From positions 1-64,000 of the forward strand of contig JAPPHD010000001.1 in the NCBI GenBank assembly GCA_028821125.1: a stretch of DNA of 64,000 nt, written 5' to 3'. Source of the DNA: Gammaproteobacteria bacterium (GTDB taxonomy: Bacteria; Pseudomonadota; Gammaproteobacteria; Pseudomonadales; Azotimanducaceae). Shown here in pieces: positions 1 to 10,446 of the stretch. Numbering within the stretch: the stretch's first letter is position 1; the number at the start of each line of letters is the position of its first letter. A program made the position numbers and the translations under genes. The notes beneath the pieces are model-generated. The model saw nothing but the letters and a program-made list of their open reading frames with translations. It was not told the DNA's origin and searched no databases.

Positions 1-118
1 CGGGAAAGAGTTCGCATGCGGCGCTTCCCTTTCGGCGCGTTAAGCTCGTCCGAAAACCTAGCGTACGGCAGGATGATGTGGCCGTGCGCCGAAAGGGAAG
101 CGCCGTATGCGAACTCGC
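1..118. repeat. Palindromic MITE/REP-like element, copy A (30-bp terminal inverted repeats)
   Basis: Arms 9-38 (agttcgcatgcggcgcttccctttcggcgc) and 86-115 (revcomp, 29/30 identical). A near-identical inverted copy lies at 16202-16319. Confidence 0.8.
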
Positions 119-132
119 TACCGGCAATCCCC

Positions 133-2166
133 CTATTCCCCATCGTGCCGAAACGCCTTGACGAGCTCCTGCTGATCAAGCGCCGGCACCTGCGCGTAAT
201 GGCTGAACGTCATGGTGAAGCTGCCCTCGCCCCCGGAAAGCGAGTTCAGGCGCGAGTGATAGTCCTGCACCTCTTTCAGCGGCACCTGGCCAAGCACCTC
301 GAGGCGCCCGCCCGCCTCCACGTTGGTGCCCTTCACCGAGCCGCGCATGCCGGAAAGGTCCCCCGCCACATCGCCCATGCAGTGTTCCGGCACCGATACG
401 CTCACGTCCACCACCGGCTCCATGACGATGGGCGTGGCGCTCTGCACCGCGTTCTGGAACGCCCGCTTGCCGGCCTGCACGAAGGCGATCTCCTTCGAGT
501 CCACCGAATGATGCTTGCCGTCGTAAACGGTGACCCGCACATCCTGCAGCGGGTAGCCCGAGATGGCGCCCTCCAGCAGCACCTCGCGCACCCCTTTCTC
601 CACCGCCGGGATGAACTGCGAGGGAATCACCCCGCCCACCACCTTGTCGACGAACTCGAACCCGCCGCCCCGGGGCAGCGGCTCGATACGCAGGTACACC
701 TCGCCGAACTGGCCCGCGCCGCCGGTCTGCTTCTTGTGCCGGTGATGCCCCTCCGCCTTGGCGGTAACGGTTTCCCGGTAGGCGATGGACGGCAGCGACG
801 TGGCCACCTTGACGCCGTATTTGTCCGCCACCTCGTCGAGCGCATTGCGCAGGTGCAGTTCGCCGATGCCGAACAGTACCGTCTCGTTCATCGCCGGAAT
901 GTGATCGAGGCGCAACGTCGGGTCTTCCGCGCAGGCCACGGAAAGAGCCTCGTTCGCCTTCTGGGCCTGGGCATCGGATTCCGCGCTGATGGCCCGGCCG
1001 TACATCGGCTCGGGCAGCGCGGCGGATTCGAGGCGGGTGTCGTCCTGGTCGTGAGCGTCATGCAGAACCGCGTTGAAGAACACGTCCTCGGCCCGCGGGA
1101 TGGCGCAGATGTCTCCCGAGACCGCCGCCTCGACCTCCGTATGGTCCGCCCCGTTCAGCTTGAGCAGATGGCCGATCTTGAGCGGCTTGCGCGCATCGCC
1201 CACGAATATCTGCCGGCCGCGCCTGAGCGTTCCCTGGTGGACCCTGAGCGCCGCCATGCGACCGCGGAAGGGGTCGATGTCCACCTTCACCACATGGGCG
1301 ACCGCATGGGCGTCCGGGTCTGGCGTCAGCGTAACGGGCTCCGCACCGGCGCCAGCCACGAAAGCCGGCGGGTTGCCCTCGGTCGGAGACGGCATGAGCC
1401 TGGCCATGACGTCGAGAAGCTCGGGGATGCCGGTGCCGGTAGCGGCGGAAACGAAACAGACCGGCACCAGGTGGCCGTCGCGCAACGCCAGTTCAAAGGC
1501 GTCGTGCAACTGTTCGGGGGCGATCTCGCCCTCTTCGAGATAGGTTTCCATCAGGTCGTCGTCCATTTCCACCACCTGGTCGACGATCTGCTCGTGTGCG
1601 TCTTCCACCGAGCCGAGATCGGTTTCCCCGCCGTCGCCGTGGAAGAACACGTCGACCACTTCCGCCCCGTTCCCCGCCGGCAGGTTCACCGGCAGGCATT
1701 CGCTGCCGAACGCGTTCTGTACCTGCTCAAGCACCGAAGCAAGATCAATGCCCTCCGCATCGATCCGGTTGACCACCACCATGCGGCACAGGCGGCGCTC
1801 GGTGGCCGCATCCATGGTGCGTTGCGTCATGGTCTCGACGCCGGTGGCGGCATTGACGACGACGGCGGCGGTTTCGACGGCCGGAAGCACCGACAGTGCC
1901 CGGCCGATGAAATCGGGATGCCCCGGCGTGTCGAGCAGGTTGACGTGCACGCCGTCGTGGTCGAAATGGCAGAACCCGGTCTTGAGTGAGTGCTTGAGTT
2001 CCCTTTCCCGGGGGTCGGAGTCGGAAACCGTGGTTCCCGCGTCAACGGAGCCCTTGTGCGGAATCTTTCCGGCGCCGTGCAGCAGGGCATCCGAGAGTTC
2101 GGTCTTGCCGGCGCCGCTGTGTCCCACCAGGGCGATGTTGCGGATCTGTTCGGTGCTGTATGCCAC
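133..2166 (-). CDS. Elongation factor G-like GTPase (EF-G paralogue)
   Basis: GHSGAGKT G1 motif, DTPGHPDF, NRID-like G4 and EF-G domain IV/V sequence. Likely GTG start at 2166 (MAYSTEQIRNIALVGHSGAGKT) rather than the ORF-track start at 2976. Confidence 0.9.
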   Translation of the reverse strand: MAYSTEQIRNIALVGHSGAGKTELSDALLHGAGKIPHKGSVDAGTTVSDSDPRERELKHSLKTGFCHFDHDGVHVNLLDTPGHPDFIGRALSVLPAVETAAVVVNAATGVETMTQRTMDAATERRLCRMVVVNRIDAEGIDLASVLEQVQNAFGSECLPVNLPAGNGAEVVDVFFHGDGGETDLGSVEDAHEQIVDQVVEMDDDLMETYLEEGEIAPEQLHDAFELALRDGHLVPVCFVSAATGTGIPELLDVMARLMPSPTEGNPPAFVAGAGAEPVTLTPDPDAHAVAHVVKVDIDPFRGRMAALRVHQGTLRRGRQIFVGDARKPLKIGHLLKLNGADHTEVEAAVSGDICAIPRAEDVFFNAVLHDAHDQDDTRLESAALPEPMYGRAISAESDAQAQKANEALSVACAEDPTLRLDHIPAMNETVLFGIGELHLRNALDEVADKYGVKVATSLPSIAYRETVTAKAEGHHRHKKQTGGAGQFGEVYLRIEPLPRGGGFEFVDKVVGGVIPSQFIPAVEKGVREVLLEGAISGYPLQDVRVTVYDGKHHSVDSKEIAFVQAGKRAFQNAVQSATPIVMEPVVDVSVSVPEHCMGDVAGDLSGMRGSVKGTNVEAGGRLEVLGQVPLKEVQDYHSRLNSLSGGEGSFTMTFSHYAQVPALDQQELVKAFRHDGE

Positions 2167-2436
2167 GTTCTTGGTGCCTCCCAGCCATAATTCGTTCGTT
2201 TGCCCGACTATAGACCGATTGCCTCCCCGCCGCCTAGCAGCCCGTGGCAAAAGTCCGGGCGCGTCGGCAAAGGCGACAATGAGAGAGGCCGCTGCTAAAG
2301 TGGCCCGGGGGTGGAATCGGGAACGGGCTTTTGCCATGAATGAATTCGTCGGGCACCCGCTTGCCATGGACGGCGAGGACCCGTCGAACTTGTGCGGCAA
2401 TCCGCCGGGCAGGCCCCGATAAGAAATCGGACCGAT

Positions 2437-3111
2437 ATGCCCAAACGTAGCGGAAAGAGCGAAAAACCCAGGAAAGACTCGCGCGAACTGATTCTGGACG
2501 GCGCGGAAACAGTCTTCTCGGAAAAGGGGTTCTACGGCTCCACCACCCGTGACATCGCCGCGCGCTCCGGCGTCCACCTCGGCCTCCTCGGCTACTACTT
2601 TCCCACCAAGCTGGACCTGTACCGGGCTGTCATCACGCGGCGGGCCGAGGAATACTCCGGTGCCATGCTGGCGTCCCTGCATGGCGTCCGGGGCGGCGGC
2701 GACTGGGAGGACGTACCGGTCGGGGCCCTGATCCAGGCGCTGTTCAGGCCGATCGTCGACTTCTCGCTCAACCGCGGACCGGGCTGGAAGAACTACATCA
2801 GGCTTTTGGCGCGCGCGGCCAACACCCGGCGCACCGAGCCCTACGTGCAGACCTTCATGGAAACCTTCAACCCGGTAAGCCTCGAGTTCATCGACGTTCT
2901 GAAGCAGCGCTTCCCCAACGCCGCCGAGGAGGACATCTACTGGTCGCAGAGCTTCCTGGCGGGTGCCATCAATCATGCGCTGATCGAAACGGAAGCGGTG
3001 GACCGGTATTCAAACGGCCTCTGCAAATCCTCCGACCTGGAAACGGTGCTCGCCAAGCTCGGTCCGTTCTTCGCGGCGGGCATGATCCGCCTCGCCCAGG
3101 GCGAAAGCTGA
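2437..3111 (+). CDS. TetR/AcrR family transcriptional regulator
   Basis: N-terminal HTH: RELILDGAETVFSEKGFYGSTTRDIAARSGVHLGLLGYYFPTKLDLYRAV. ATG at 2437. Confidence 0.88.
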   Translation: MPKRSGKSEKPRKDSRELILDGAETVFSEKGFYGSTTRDIAARSGVHLGLLGYYFPTKLDLYRAVITRRAEEYSGAMLASLHGVRGGGDWEDVPVGALIQALFRPIVDFSLNRGPGWKNYIRLLARAANTRRTEPYVQTFMETFNPVSLEFIDVLKQRFPNAAEEDIYWSQSFLAGAINHALIETEAVDRYSNGLCKSSDLETVLAKLGPFFAAGMIRLAQGES

Positions 3112-3128
3112 TACGGAACGCGCCCGAT

Positions 3129-3878
3129 TCAGTTTCCGAAGGTGTCCAGGATACCCTTGGCGAAACAGAAGGCTCCCAGCGCCAGGATGACGTAACCGCT
3201 GATACGGCGGAACCTGTCCTCGTCGAGGCGTCCGAGCAGCCGCGTACCGATGCGGGCGCCCAGAACGGCGATCAGGCAGGCCACCGCAATCAGCCATGCG
3301 GGCCCGTCGACATCGGTATCCACGGCCGCCCCCACCACGACGCTGTAATAGCCGATCTTCGCCAGGTGGCCGAGTGTCTGGGTAAAGGCCTTGCTCGCCA
3401 CCACCTCGTAACGGTTGAGCGGCGAATTGAGAAAGAAAGCATCGAGCAGCGGCCCGGAGGCCCCGGCACAGAGCTGCGCCGCGGTGACCACGAACCCGCA
3501 GGAAAACGCCGTGACCGGCCGCCGGACGTCGAGAGCAAGGCCCGCCGGCATGGCGCGCGCCAGCCAGGGAAAGGCGCCGATCAGCATCAGCACCACACCG
3601 GGCTCCGGCACCAGGGTCACGGCGGCGAACCCGCCCAGCACCAGGACCGCGCCGGCAACGTACGGAGGCACGATTTCCCACCGCATGTGCCGGCGCAGAA
3701 ACAGCCAGCGCGCCCCGTTCGATGTGGCCTGCACCGCGCCGTGCACGATCATCGCTGCGGTGACGGGCAGCAGGGTAACCAGCACGCCCATGAGGACCAG
3801 CCCACCCGCCATGCCGATGACGCCGGAGAGAATTGAAGTTGCCAGTACGCAGACGAGGATTGCTGTCCAGACTGTCAT
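3129..3878 (-). CDS. Sulfite exporter TauE/SafE family membrane protein
   Basis: Multi-TM protein with repeated GxxGGLVLMGVLVTLLP... and HGAVQATSNGARW motifs typical of TauE/SafE. Confidence 0.85.
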   Translation of the reverse strand: MTVWTAILVCVLATSILSGVIGMAGGLVLMGVLVTLLPVTAAMIVHGAVQATSNGARWLFLRRHMRWEIVPPYVAGAVLVLGGFAAVTLVPEPGVVLMLIGAFPWLARAMPAGLALDVRRPVTAFSCGFVVTAAQLCAGASGPLLDAFFLNSPLNRYEVVASKAFTQTLGHLAKIGYYSVVVGAAVDTDVDGPAWLIAVACLIAVLGARIGTRLLGRLDEDRFRRISGYVILALGAFCFAKGILDTFGN

Positions 3879-3981
3879 TGCGTTTCTCCTCGGCGATCCG
3901 GCAAATCTTCATGTTCCTTGCAAGCGGGTCAGGTTGTCGTTTGCCGCCACCTCTCGCTGAGTTGACCGGGGCCACGGTCGG

Positions 3982-6594
3982 TTACATCCTGATTCCCATG
4001 GCCAGGAAAACGCGCCGCCCCCGGGGATCCGACGAGCGGGGATCGTAGCTGCCGGCTATGGCGACATGGGGAGGGTCGGCATCGAGCAGGTTGGCGGCGC
4101 CGAGGGTTATCGTCGTCTCGTTGCCCCCGCCGGGGAAACCGCGGAACGAGAAGCGTACGTTTGCATCGAGGGTCGTGAAGCTGTCGATGGAGCCGCCGCC
4201 GTCGTCTTCGTAGCCGCCGACATGGCGCACCAGGGCGTTGAGTTCCATCGCCCGCCGCGACCAGGACAGGCCGGCCGTCGCCCGGAAATCCTGGTTGGGC
4301 GCGCCGACGTTGGCGCGATTGAGCTTTCCCAGCGCATCGATTTCGATGCCGGCATTGGTCACGTCGTATTCCAGCAGCCAGGTCGCCTCGACCCATCCGG
4401 AGAGCAGCCCCTGACCCGCAGCCAGGCTCGCCCGGGCGCTCAGGTCGATGCCGCTCGTGCGGATCCGGTCGGCATTGATGAAAGCCACGTTGACGATGGA
4501 GATCGTCCCCGCGGAGGTGCGTTCGATGCGCGCATCGAAGGGGTCGGCGTTGACGATCGCCTGGGCGTTCTCCTTGCGCAGCACGTCCTTGAACGAATAG
4601 CGCCAGTAGTCCGCATTCAATGCCCAGGTTCCACCGTGCTGCCAGGTGAAACCCGCGTTGAACGCGCGTGACGTTTCCGGTTTCAGGGATGGATCGCCCA
4701 GGGTGCGGCGACCCGCAAAGGTTCTCGAACCGTCGTGGTCGACGATATTCGTGAAATTGGTCTGTGCGCCCCGGGTCTGCAACGGTGACGGCGCCCGGAA
4801 GGAGGTGCTGAACGAAGCCCGCAGCGACAGTGCGTCCGCGGCGCGCACCAGAAGCGTGACTTTCGGGTCCAGCGTGTCGCCCACACCGGGTCCGTAGTCC
4901 TCGTAACGCAGCGCGCCGGTAACCTCCACGCTGTCTCCGAGCGGCAGCCAGGTCTCGCCGTAAGCGGCATAGACGTCGTCCTTCGCCGAAAAGTCCGGGT
5001 TGCCGATCAGGAACGCCCAGCCATCCTGGCGGGTCACGGCGTCGTACTGGAAATCCAGGGTCTGTTTACGGTACTGGGCTCCGACGGCATAGCCGCCTCG
5101 ACCACCGGGCAGATCGCCGGTGATGTTCGCTTCCACCGTGGTAAGCCGCGATTTCCCATCACCCCTGTAGTTGCCGATGATGAACTCGTACAGCTCCGGC
5201 CCGTTGAACAGCTCATCGCCCGGATTCGCCGCGAAGGTGGAGCTGAAGGGATTGAAGAATAGGCAGCCGCCCTGTCCCGGTATCCTGGCCGGTCCGGACC
5301 CGCAGCCGTCGCCGCCGAACCCCTCGAGGGCCGCCTGAAAGTTGGCCGCGTGCACGTCGCGGGGATTGAGCAACGCATCGTTGACGCCGTGCACCACGGC
5401 AATATCCCAATTCGCGGCATCGGCAAGCCGGCCTTCCATACCGGCCGCAAACCGCACGGTCTCGTGCTTGTAGTAGTTGATCTCCGGGGGGTGCCCGTAG
5501 CCGTATGGACGGCCCTGAAAGAACACGTCTTCGCCATGGGGATTGCCCGGGTGGTAAGCCGGAACCACCGGCGTGTTGAGTACGGGGAAACTGGGGGATA
5601 CGTCGCGGCTGATGTCGTTGTGCGCGTAACCGAATTCGGCCCAGAGTTCCGCACCCTGCTCCCGGCGCCACGAGACCCGCCCCCAGGTCTGCACCCGTTG
5701 TTCATTGGGTATCGCCGTAAGCTGGGGGCCGTAGTCGAAACGGCAGATCTCGCTGTCGCCGGGGAGTTGCTGCAACAGGCCTTCGTATCGCTCGCAACCG
5801 GGGTCGGCCAGGGTCCGCCCCAGGGAGGGCACGTTGAAACTGCCCGGATTGCCGAAGCCGCTGGTGGCGGGCCGCAGCCAATCCACCTCGGTCAGCACGA
5901 GGCTCGTGCGGTCCAGGTAGCTGGCGGCGAGCAGGAACTCGCCATCGCCGGCGAAGGCGCCGCCGTACACGCCGTCGAGGCTGAGATCTTCCTGGGAACC
6001 GTCGTTCGTGCGCGCACGGTATTCGGCCTGGAACTCGAGGCCCTCGAATCCCCGGCGGGTAATGAAGTTGGCCACGCCCGCCACCGCCTCGGAGCCGTAT
6101 ATCGCGGCGGCCCCGTCCTTCAGGATTTCCACGCGCCCGATGGCGAGCAGGGGCACAAGGCCGGCCAGATCCACGAAACTCGACCCGTCGTCGGTCTGCA
6201 CGGCAGACAGCACCTGCCGCCGGCCGTTCAGCAGCACCAGCGTCGAGGCGACGCCGAGCCCCCGCAGATTGACGTTGGCCGTGCCGCCCGTCCAGTTCTG
6301 GGTGAGGTTGTCTGAATTGTTCTCAGCGCCCGCGTTGATCGCGAGCACCCCCACCAGGTCGCGGATGTCCCTCAAGCCCGCATCGGCCAGGCCCTGCGCC
6401 CCGTAGCTCGACAGCGGCGAGGGTGAGTCGCCCTGCCGGCCGATGCGGCTGCCGGTCTTAGCGGTGACGACCACTTCCTCGACCACGCCCGCCTGGGCCG
6501 CACCATTCGGGGCAAACAAGGCGGAGCACAGTGCCAGCGCAACGCTCGCCGCCATGCCTTTCATGGAACGACTATTGGGAACCATGTGTTTCAA
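3982..6594 (-). CDS. TonB-dependent receptor
   Basis: Plug domain (VEEVVVTAKTGSRIGR, NVNLRGLGVASTLVLLNGRR, VEILKDGAAAIYGSEAVAGVANFITRR) and C-terminal beta-barrel sequence. Confidence 0.92.
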   Translation of the reverse strand: MKHMVPNSRSMKGMAASVALALCSALFAPNGAAQAGVVEEVVVTAKTGSRIGRQGDSPSPLSSYGAQGLADAGLRDIRDLVGVLAINAGAENNSDNLTQNWTGGTANVNLRGLGVASTLVLLNGRRQVLSAVQTDDGSSFVDLAGLVPLLAIGRVEILKDGAAAIYGSEAVAGVANFITRRGFEGLEFQAEYRARTNDGSQEDLSLDGVYGGAFAGDGEFLLAASYLDRTSLVLTEVDWLRPATSGFGNPGSFNVPSLGRTLADPGCERYEGLLQQLPGDSEICRFDYGPQLTAIPNEQRVQTWGRVSWRREQGAELWAEFGYAHNDISRDVSPSFPVLNTPVVPAYHPGNPHGEDVFFQGRPYGYGHPPEINYYKHETVRFAAGMEGRLADAANWDIAVVHGVNDALLNPRDVHAANFQAALEGFGGDGCGSGPARIPGQGGCLFFNPFSSTFAANPGDELFNGPELYEFIIGNYRGDGKSRLTTVEANITGDLPGGRGGYAVGAQYRKQTLDFQYDAVTRQDGWAFLIGNPDFSAKDDVYAAYGETWLPLGDSVEVTGALRYEDYGPGVGDTLDPKVTLLVRAADALSLRASFSTSFRAPSPLQTRGAQTNFTNIVDHDGSRTFAGRRTLGDPSLKPETSRAFNAGFTWQHGGTWALNADYWRYSFKDVLRKENAQAIVNADPFDARIERTSAGTISIVNVAFINADRIRTSGIDLSARASLAAGQGLLSGWVEATWLLEYDVTNAGIEIDALGKLNRANVGAPNQDFRATAGLSWSRRAMELNALVRHVGGYEDDGGGSIDSFTTLDANVRFSFRGFPGGGNETTITLGAANLLDADPPHVAIAGSYDPRSSDPRGRRVFLAMGIRM

Positions 6595-8321
6595 TCCCTT
6601 TGCCTTACGTGCTCAAGGCGCAACTGCACCGTCTGCGCGCCGCCATAGTCGTTGATGTCCAGCCTGTAGACCGCATGCAGGCGGGCGGCGCCGGGCAGCG
6701 GGGGCTGATTGAAGGCGATGGCATCGACGAGGCGGGCGCCGGACCGGAGTACCAGCTTGAGGTGGGTTTCGCCCACTACGCGCTGGTTGACGATCTCGAA
6801 CTCGCCGTGGAACGAGGGCTCGGGGAACGCCTGGCCCCAGGGGCCGCCGTCGGCCAGGTGTACGGCGTTCTGGAGGGTGATTTCGGAACTGGAGAGTTCG
6901 CCGTCGGTCTCGATCCTGGCCTCGAGAGCAGCCGGTGGCAGGCGGTCTTGAACGATCCGGTCGAAGGCCTTTGCGAAATGCTCGTAGTGGACACGCCGGA
7001 TGGAAAGGCCCGCGGCCATGGCGTGGCCGCCGAACTTGACCAGAAGCCCCGGGTGGCGGGCGGCCAGTGCGTCGAGGGCGTCGCGGATGTGCAGTTCGGG
7101 CACGGAGCGTGCGGAGCCGCGCAACGCTTCCGGTTCGGCGCCTCCTGCGGGCGCAAAGGCGACCACCGGGCGGTTGATGCGCTCGCGCAGCCTACCGGCG
7201 ACGATGCCGACGATTCCCTGGTGCCAGTCTGGGTCGAAAACCGAGACGCCGTAGCGTTCCTGGGTCTTGCGCCCCTGTTCTGCCACGATCAGTTCGGCCT
7301 CCGCCACCATTTCCCGCTGCAACTCGCGCCGCGTGCGGTTGAGTTCATCCAGGGCGGCCGCGTGTTGCCGTGCCTCGGCGAGAGAATCCGCCAGCAGGCA
7401 CCGGATGCCCAACGACATGTCTTTCAGCCGTCCGGCCGCATTCAGCCTGGGGCCGATCTGGAACCCCAGGTCGGAGGCCCGCAACCCCGGCAGGCTCCTT
7501 CCTGATACTTCCGCCAGAGCCTGAATGCCATGCCGGCAACGGCCTTTGCGCATGCGCACGAGCCCCTGGTGAACCAGGGTGCGGTTGTTGCGGTCAAGGG
7601 GAACCACGTCCGCGACCGTGCCCAGGGCAACCAGGTCGAGCCATTGGGCGAGGTTCGGCTCCTCCCTGCCGTTGCCGGCGAACCAGCCTGCTTCGCCGAG
7701 AACGCGGCGCACCCGGGAGAGAACGCAATAGATGACACCGACGCCGGCGATGGCCTTGCTCGGAAAGCCGCAGCCGGGCACGTTCGGATTGACAATGGCA
7801 TGGGCCGGCGGCAGCCGGGCGCCGGGGAGGTGATGATCGGTGACGATGACATCGACACCGCCGGCGTTGGCCAGCTCGACGCCCTCGATGCTGGAGACGC
7901 CGTTGTCTACCGTGATCAGCAGGTCCGGCTCCCTGGCCAGCGCCACTCGAACGATTTCCGGGGACAGGCCGTAACCGAACTCGAACCGGTTCGGAACCAC
8001 GAAATCGACCCTTTCCGCGCCGAAGGCTTGCAACACCGATACGCCGAGCGCCACAGACGTTGCGCCGTCCGCATCGAAGTCGCCGACGAAGAGGATGTGC
8101 TGCCCTTCCCGGACGGCCCGGGCGATGCGCTGCGCGGCGGTATCGATATCCCGCATGGGCGCGGGATCCTCAAGGCCCGCCAGCGACCGCTCGAGTTCCG
8201 CCGCCGAGGTAATGCCCCGGTTTCCGTAGATCCTGCGCAACAGGTCGGGAACGCCCGGCAGGTCCGGCGTCGCGCCTTCCCGTTCCACGATCGTCAGTGG
8301 GGAGTCAGCGTGCAAAGACAC
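6591..8321 (-). CDS. recJ: Single-stranded-DNA-specific exonuclease RecJ
   Basis: DHH family motifs: FVGDFDADGATS, ITVDNGVSS, VTDHHLPG, LALGTVADVVPL, GGHAMAAGLSI. Confidence 0.93.
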   Translation of the reverse strand: MSLHADSPLTIVEREGATPDLPGVPDLLRRIYGNRGITSAAELERSLAGLEDPAPMRDIDTAAQRIARAVREGQHILFVGDFDADGATSVALGVSVLQAFGAERVDFVVPNRFEFGYGLSPEIVRVALAREPDLLITVDNGVSSIEGVELANAGGVDVIVTDHHLPGARLPPAHAIVNPNVPGCGFPSKAIAGVGVIYCVLSRVRRVLGEAGWFAGNGREEPNLAQWLDLVALGTVADVVPLDRNNRTLVHQGLVRMRKGRCRHGIQALAEVSGRSLPGLRASDLGFQIGPRLNAAGRLKDMSLGIRCLLADSLAEARQHAAALDELNRTRRELQREMVAEAELIVAEQGRKTQERYGVSVFDPDWHQGIVGIVAGRLRERINRPVVAFAPAGGAEPEALRGSARSVPELHIRDALDALAARHPGLLVKFGGHAMAAGLSIRRVHYEHFAKAFDRIVQDRLPPAALEARIETDGELSSSEITLQNAVHLADGGPWGQAFPEPSFHGEFEIVNQRVVGETHLKLVLRSGARLVDAIAFNQPPLPGAARLHAVYRLDINDYGGAQTVQLRLEHVRQRD

Positions 8322-8329
8322 CTGCCCGG

Positions 8330-9658
8330 TCAGTCAAAGTGCTCCACCCGCATGCACTTTATGTTGCCCACGACTTCCGGCATCGCCTGCACTGCGGCGA
8401 TCGCCGCGTCCATCACCGCCTCGCGAACGCTGTCCGTCAGGATGACGATGGGTACCCAGGACGACCGGCTGCCGTCCCCGTTGATGCGAATGGCCCGTTC
8501 GCGCTGCACCGCGCCCTCGATGCTGATGTCGTTCGCGCCGAGTATGTTGGCCACCTTGCCGAATACGCCCGGCGCATCCCGGGCCGGAATGCGCAGGTAG
8601 AAGGCGGACTGCACGGCGCTCATGGGAAGCATCTGCCGTTCCCCGCCGCCGGCGCGATACTTAAGCGCCTCGCCCCTGGCGATGGCTATGAGATCGGACA
8701 CCACCGACGACGCCGTCGGCCCCGCGCCGGCGCCCGCACCATGGAACAGGGACGCCCCGGCCGCATCGCTTTCGATGAGCACCGCATTCATGACGCCGCG
8801 AACCTGCGCCAGCATGCCGTGTTCGGGCACGAGCGTCGGGTGCACCCGGGCTTCGATGCCGTTATCCGAACGGCGCGCTATGCCCAGATGCTTGATGCCA
8901 TAGCCCAGTTCCGCCGCGTAGCCGATGTCTTCCGCGGTAACGCCGGCGATGCCCTCGGTGAAGACGCCGTCCATGCCGAAGCCCACGTCGAAGGCCAGCG
9001 CCGCGAGAATGGAGAGCTTGTGGGCCGCATCGATGCCTTCCACATCGAAGGTCGGATCGGCTTCCGCGTAGCCGAGCGACTGTGCCGCCGCCAGGGCATC
9101 CGCGAAGGTGGAGCCCTGCTCGGCCATGGCCGTCAATATGTAGTTCGACGTGCCGTTGATGATGCCCGCCACGGTACGCACCCGGCTGGCCGCGAGCCCC
9201 CGGGTGAGCGAACCGATGATCGGAATGCCGCCGGCCACCGCTGCCTCGAAGCCGAGCCCCACCCCCTGCTTCGCGGCGCCGGCAAGCAGTTCGTCGCCGA
9301 ACCGGGCGATGATCGCCTTGTTCGCCGTGACCACGGATTGCCCGCACGAGATGGCGTCCCTCACCAGGCGCGCGGCGCGGTCCTCGCCGCCGATGAGTTC
9401 CACCACCACGTCGACATCGTCGTGGAGCAGGGTTCCCAGATCCGTGGAGAATTCCGCGCCCGCCAGGTCCGCTTCCGGCCGGGGGGTGCGGCTGGCAACC
9501 CTGACGAGCTTCAGCGGACGGCCCGCCTGGCGCTCCAGGTGGCCGGCGCTCGCCGCGAACAGGCCGAGAACGCCCCGGGCGACGGTGCCGAGCCCGGCAA
9601 TGCCGATACGCAACGGTTGCAACGAACGGCTCCAGCTACAACCCGAGGGCTGCGGCAA
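8330..9658 (-). CDS. hom: Homoserine dehydrogenase
   Basis: IGIAGLGTVARGVLGL nucleotide-binding motif, VVTANKA, GGIPIIGSLTRGLAASRVRTVAGIINGTSNYILT, C-terminal ACT domain. Start uncertain; a TTG at ~9622 is possible. Confidence 0.92.
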   Translation of the reverse strand: MPQPSGCSWSRSLQPLRIGIAGLGTVARGVLGLFAASAGHLERQAGRPLKLVRVASRTPRPEADLAGAEFSTDLGTLLHDDVDVVVELIGGEDRAARLVRDAISCGQSVVTANKAIIARFGDELLAGAAKQGVGLGFEAAVAGGIPIIGSLTRGLAASRVRTVAGIINGTSNYILTAMAEQGSTFADALAAAQSLGYAEADPTFDVEGIDAAHKLSILAALAFDVGFGMDGVFTEGIAGVTAEDIGYAAELGYGIKHLGIARRSDNGIEARVHPTLVPEHGMLAQVRGVMNAVLIESDAAGASLFHGAGAGAGPTASSVVSDLIAIARGEALKYRAGGGERQMLPMSAVQSAFYLRIPARDAPGVFGKVANILGANDISIEGAVQRERAIRINGDGSRSSWVPIVILTDSVREAVMDAAIAAVQAMPEVVGNIKCMRVEHFD

Positions 9659-10355
9659 GCTCTTCCGCCGGCAGGTAACCGGGGATCAGGTGCCCGTCTT
9701 CGGTCACGAGAGCCGGGGTACCCGAGACGCCGATTTTTTCGCCCAGTTCCATCTGCGCGCTTACCGGGTTCGAACAGGATCGCGCCGGAATGCCACGGCC
9801 CAGCTTGAGCTCGGTAATGGCGTGCCGGGGGTCTCTCGAGCACCAGGCGGAGACGGTCTTGCGATAGGAATCGGAGTCCGTGCCCGCACGGGGGAACGCC
9901 AGGTAGCGCACCTCGATGCCCAGTGCGTTTATCTCCGCCATTTCCTGGTGCAGCTTGCGGCAATAGCCGCAATCCACGTCGGTAAATATGTCGACGTAAG
10001 CCTTGCGCTCGCCCGCCGGTGAAAAAACGATCATGTCGTCCCGGCTTACTCCGGCGAGAAGCTCCCGGCGCCGTTCGGCGCGAATCGAGTCGGTCAGGTT
10101 GACGAACCCTCCACCCTCCACCGAGTACATGTCGCCCGTGAACAGGAAGCGCCCGTCGGCGGTGCCGTACAAGACGCCGCCGTCTTCGAGTTCGATCGCC
10201 AGCATGCCTTCGAAGTCGGTTTCCGTCACCGACTCGATGGGCAGGGCCGGTTGCAGGGCCTTGAGCGTGGCGACCAGTTCGTCGCCCGGAGCGGCGTGGG
10301 CTACCGGGGCGGATACGGCGGCCAGGAGCAATGCGATGGGGGCGATACGGGTCAT
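9636..10355 (-). CDS. dsbC: DsbC-type thiol:disulfide interchange protein
   Basis: Signal peptide, VDIFTDVDCGYCRKLHQEM active site (CGYC), GVSGTPALVTEDGHLIPGYLP. Confidence 0.9.
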   Translation of the reverse strand: MTRIAPIALLLAAVSAPVAHAAPGDELVATLKALQPALPIESVTETDFEGMLAIELEDGGVLYGTADGRFLFTGDMYSVEGGGFVNLTDSIRAERRRELLAGVSRDDMIVFSPAGERKAYVDIFTDVDCGYCRKLHQEMAEINALGIEVRYLAFPRAGTDSDSYRKTVSAWCSRDPRHAITELKLGRGIPARSCSNPVSAQMELGEKIGVSGTPALVTEDGHLIPGYLPAEELAAALGL

Positions 10356-10446
10356 TGCGGCATGTTCAGCGGGTCAGGCGGACCGGTGCAGGGTCAGCGC
10401 GCGAAAAAAAGCGGATTCTAGCAGTTTTCGGGTTGCTGACCGGTGG

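Noticed and set aside
16-1989. 657-aa plus-strand ORF antisense to the EF-G-like gene
   Set aside because: Low-complexity H/R-rich shadow ORF with no motifs; high-GC antisense artefact of a convincing gene.
8297-9808. 503-aa plus-strand ORF
   Set aside because: Antisense to hom; no recognisable domain.
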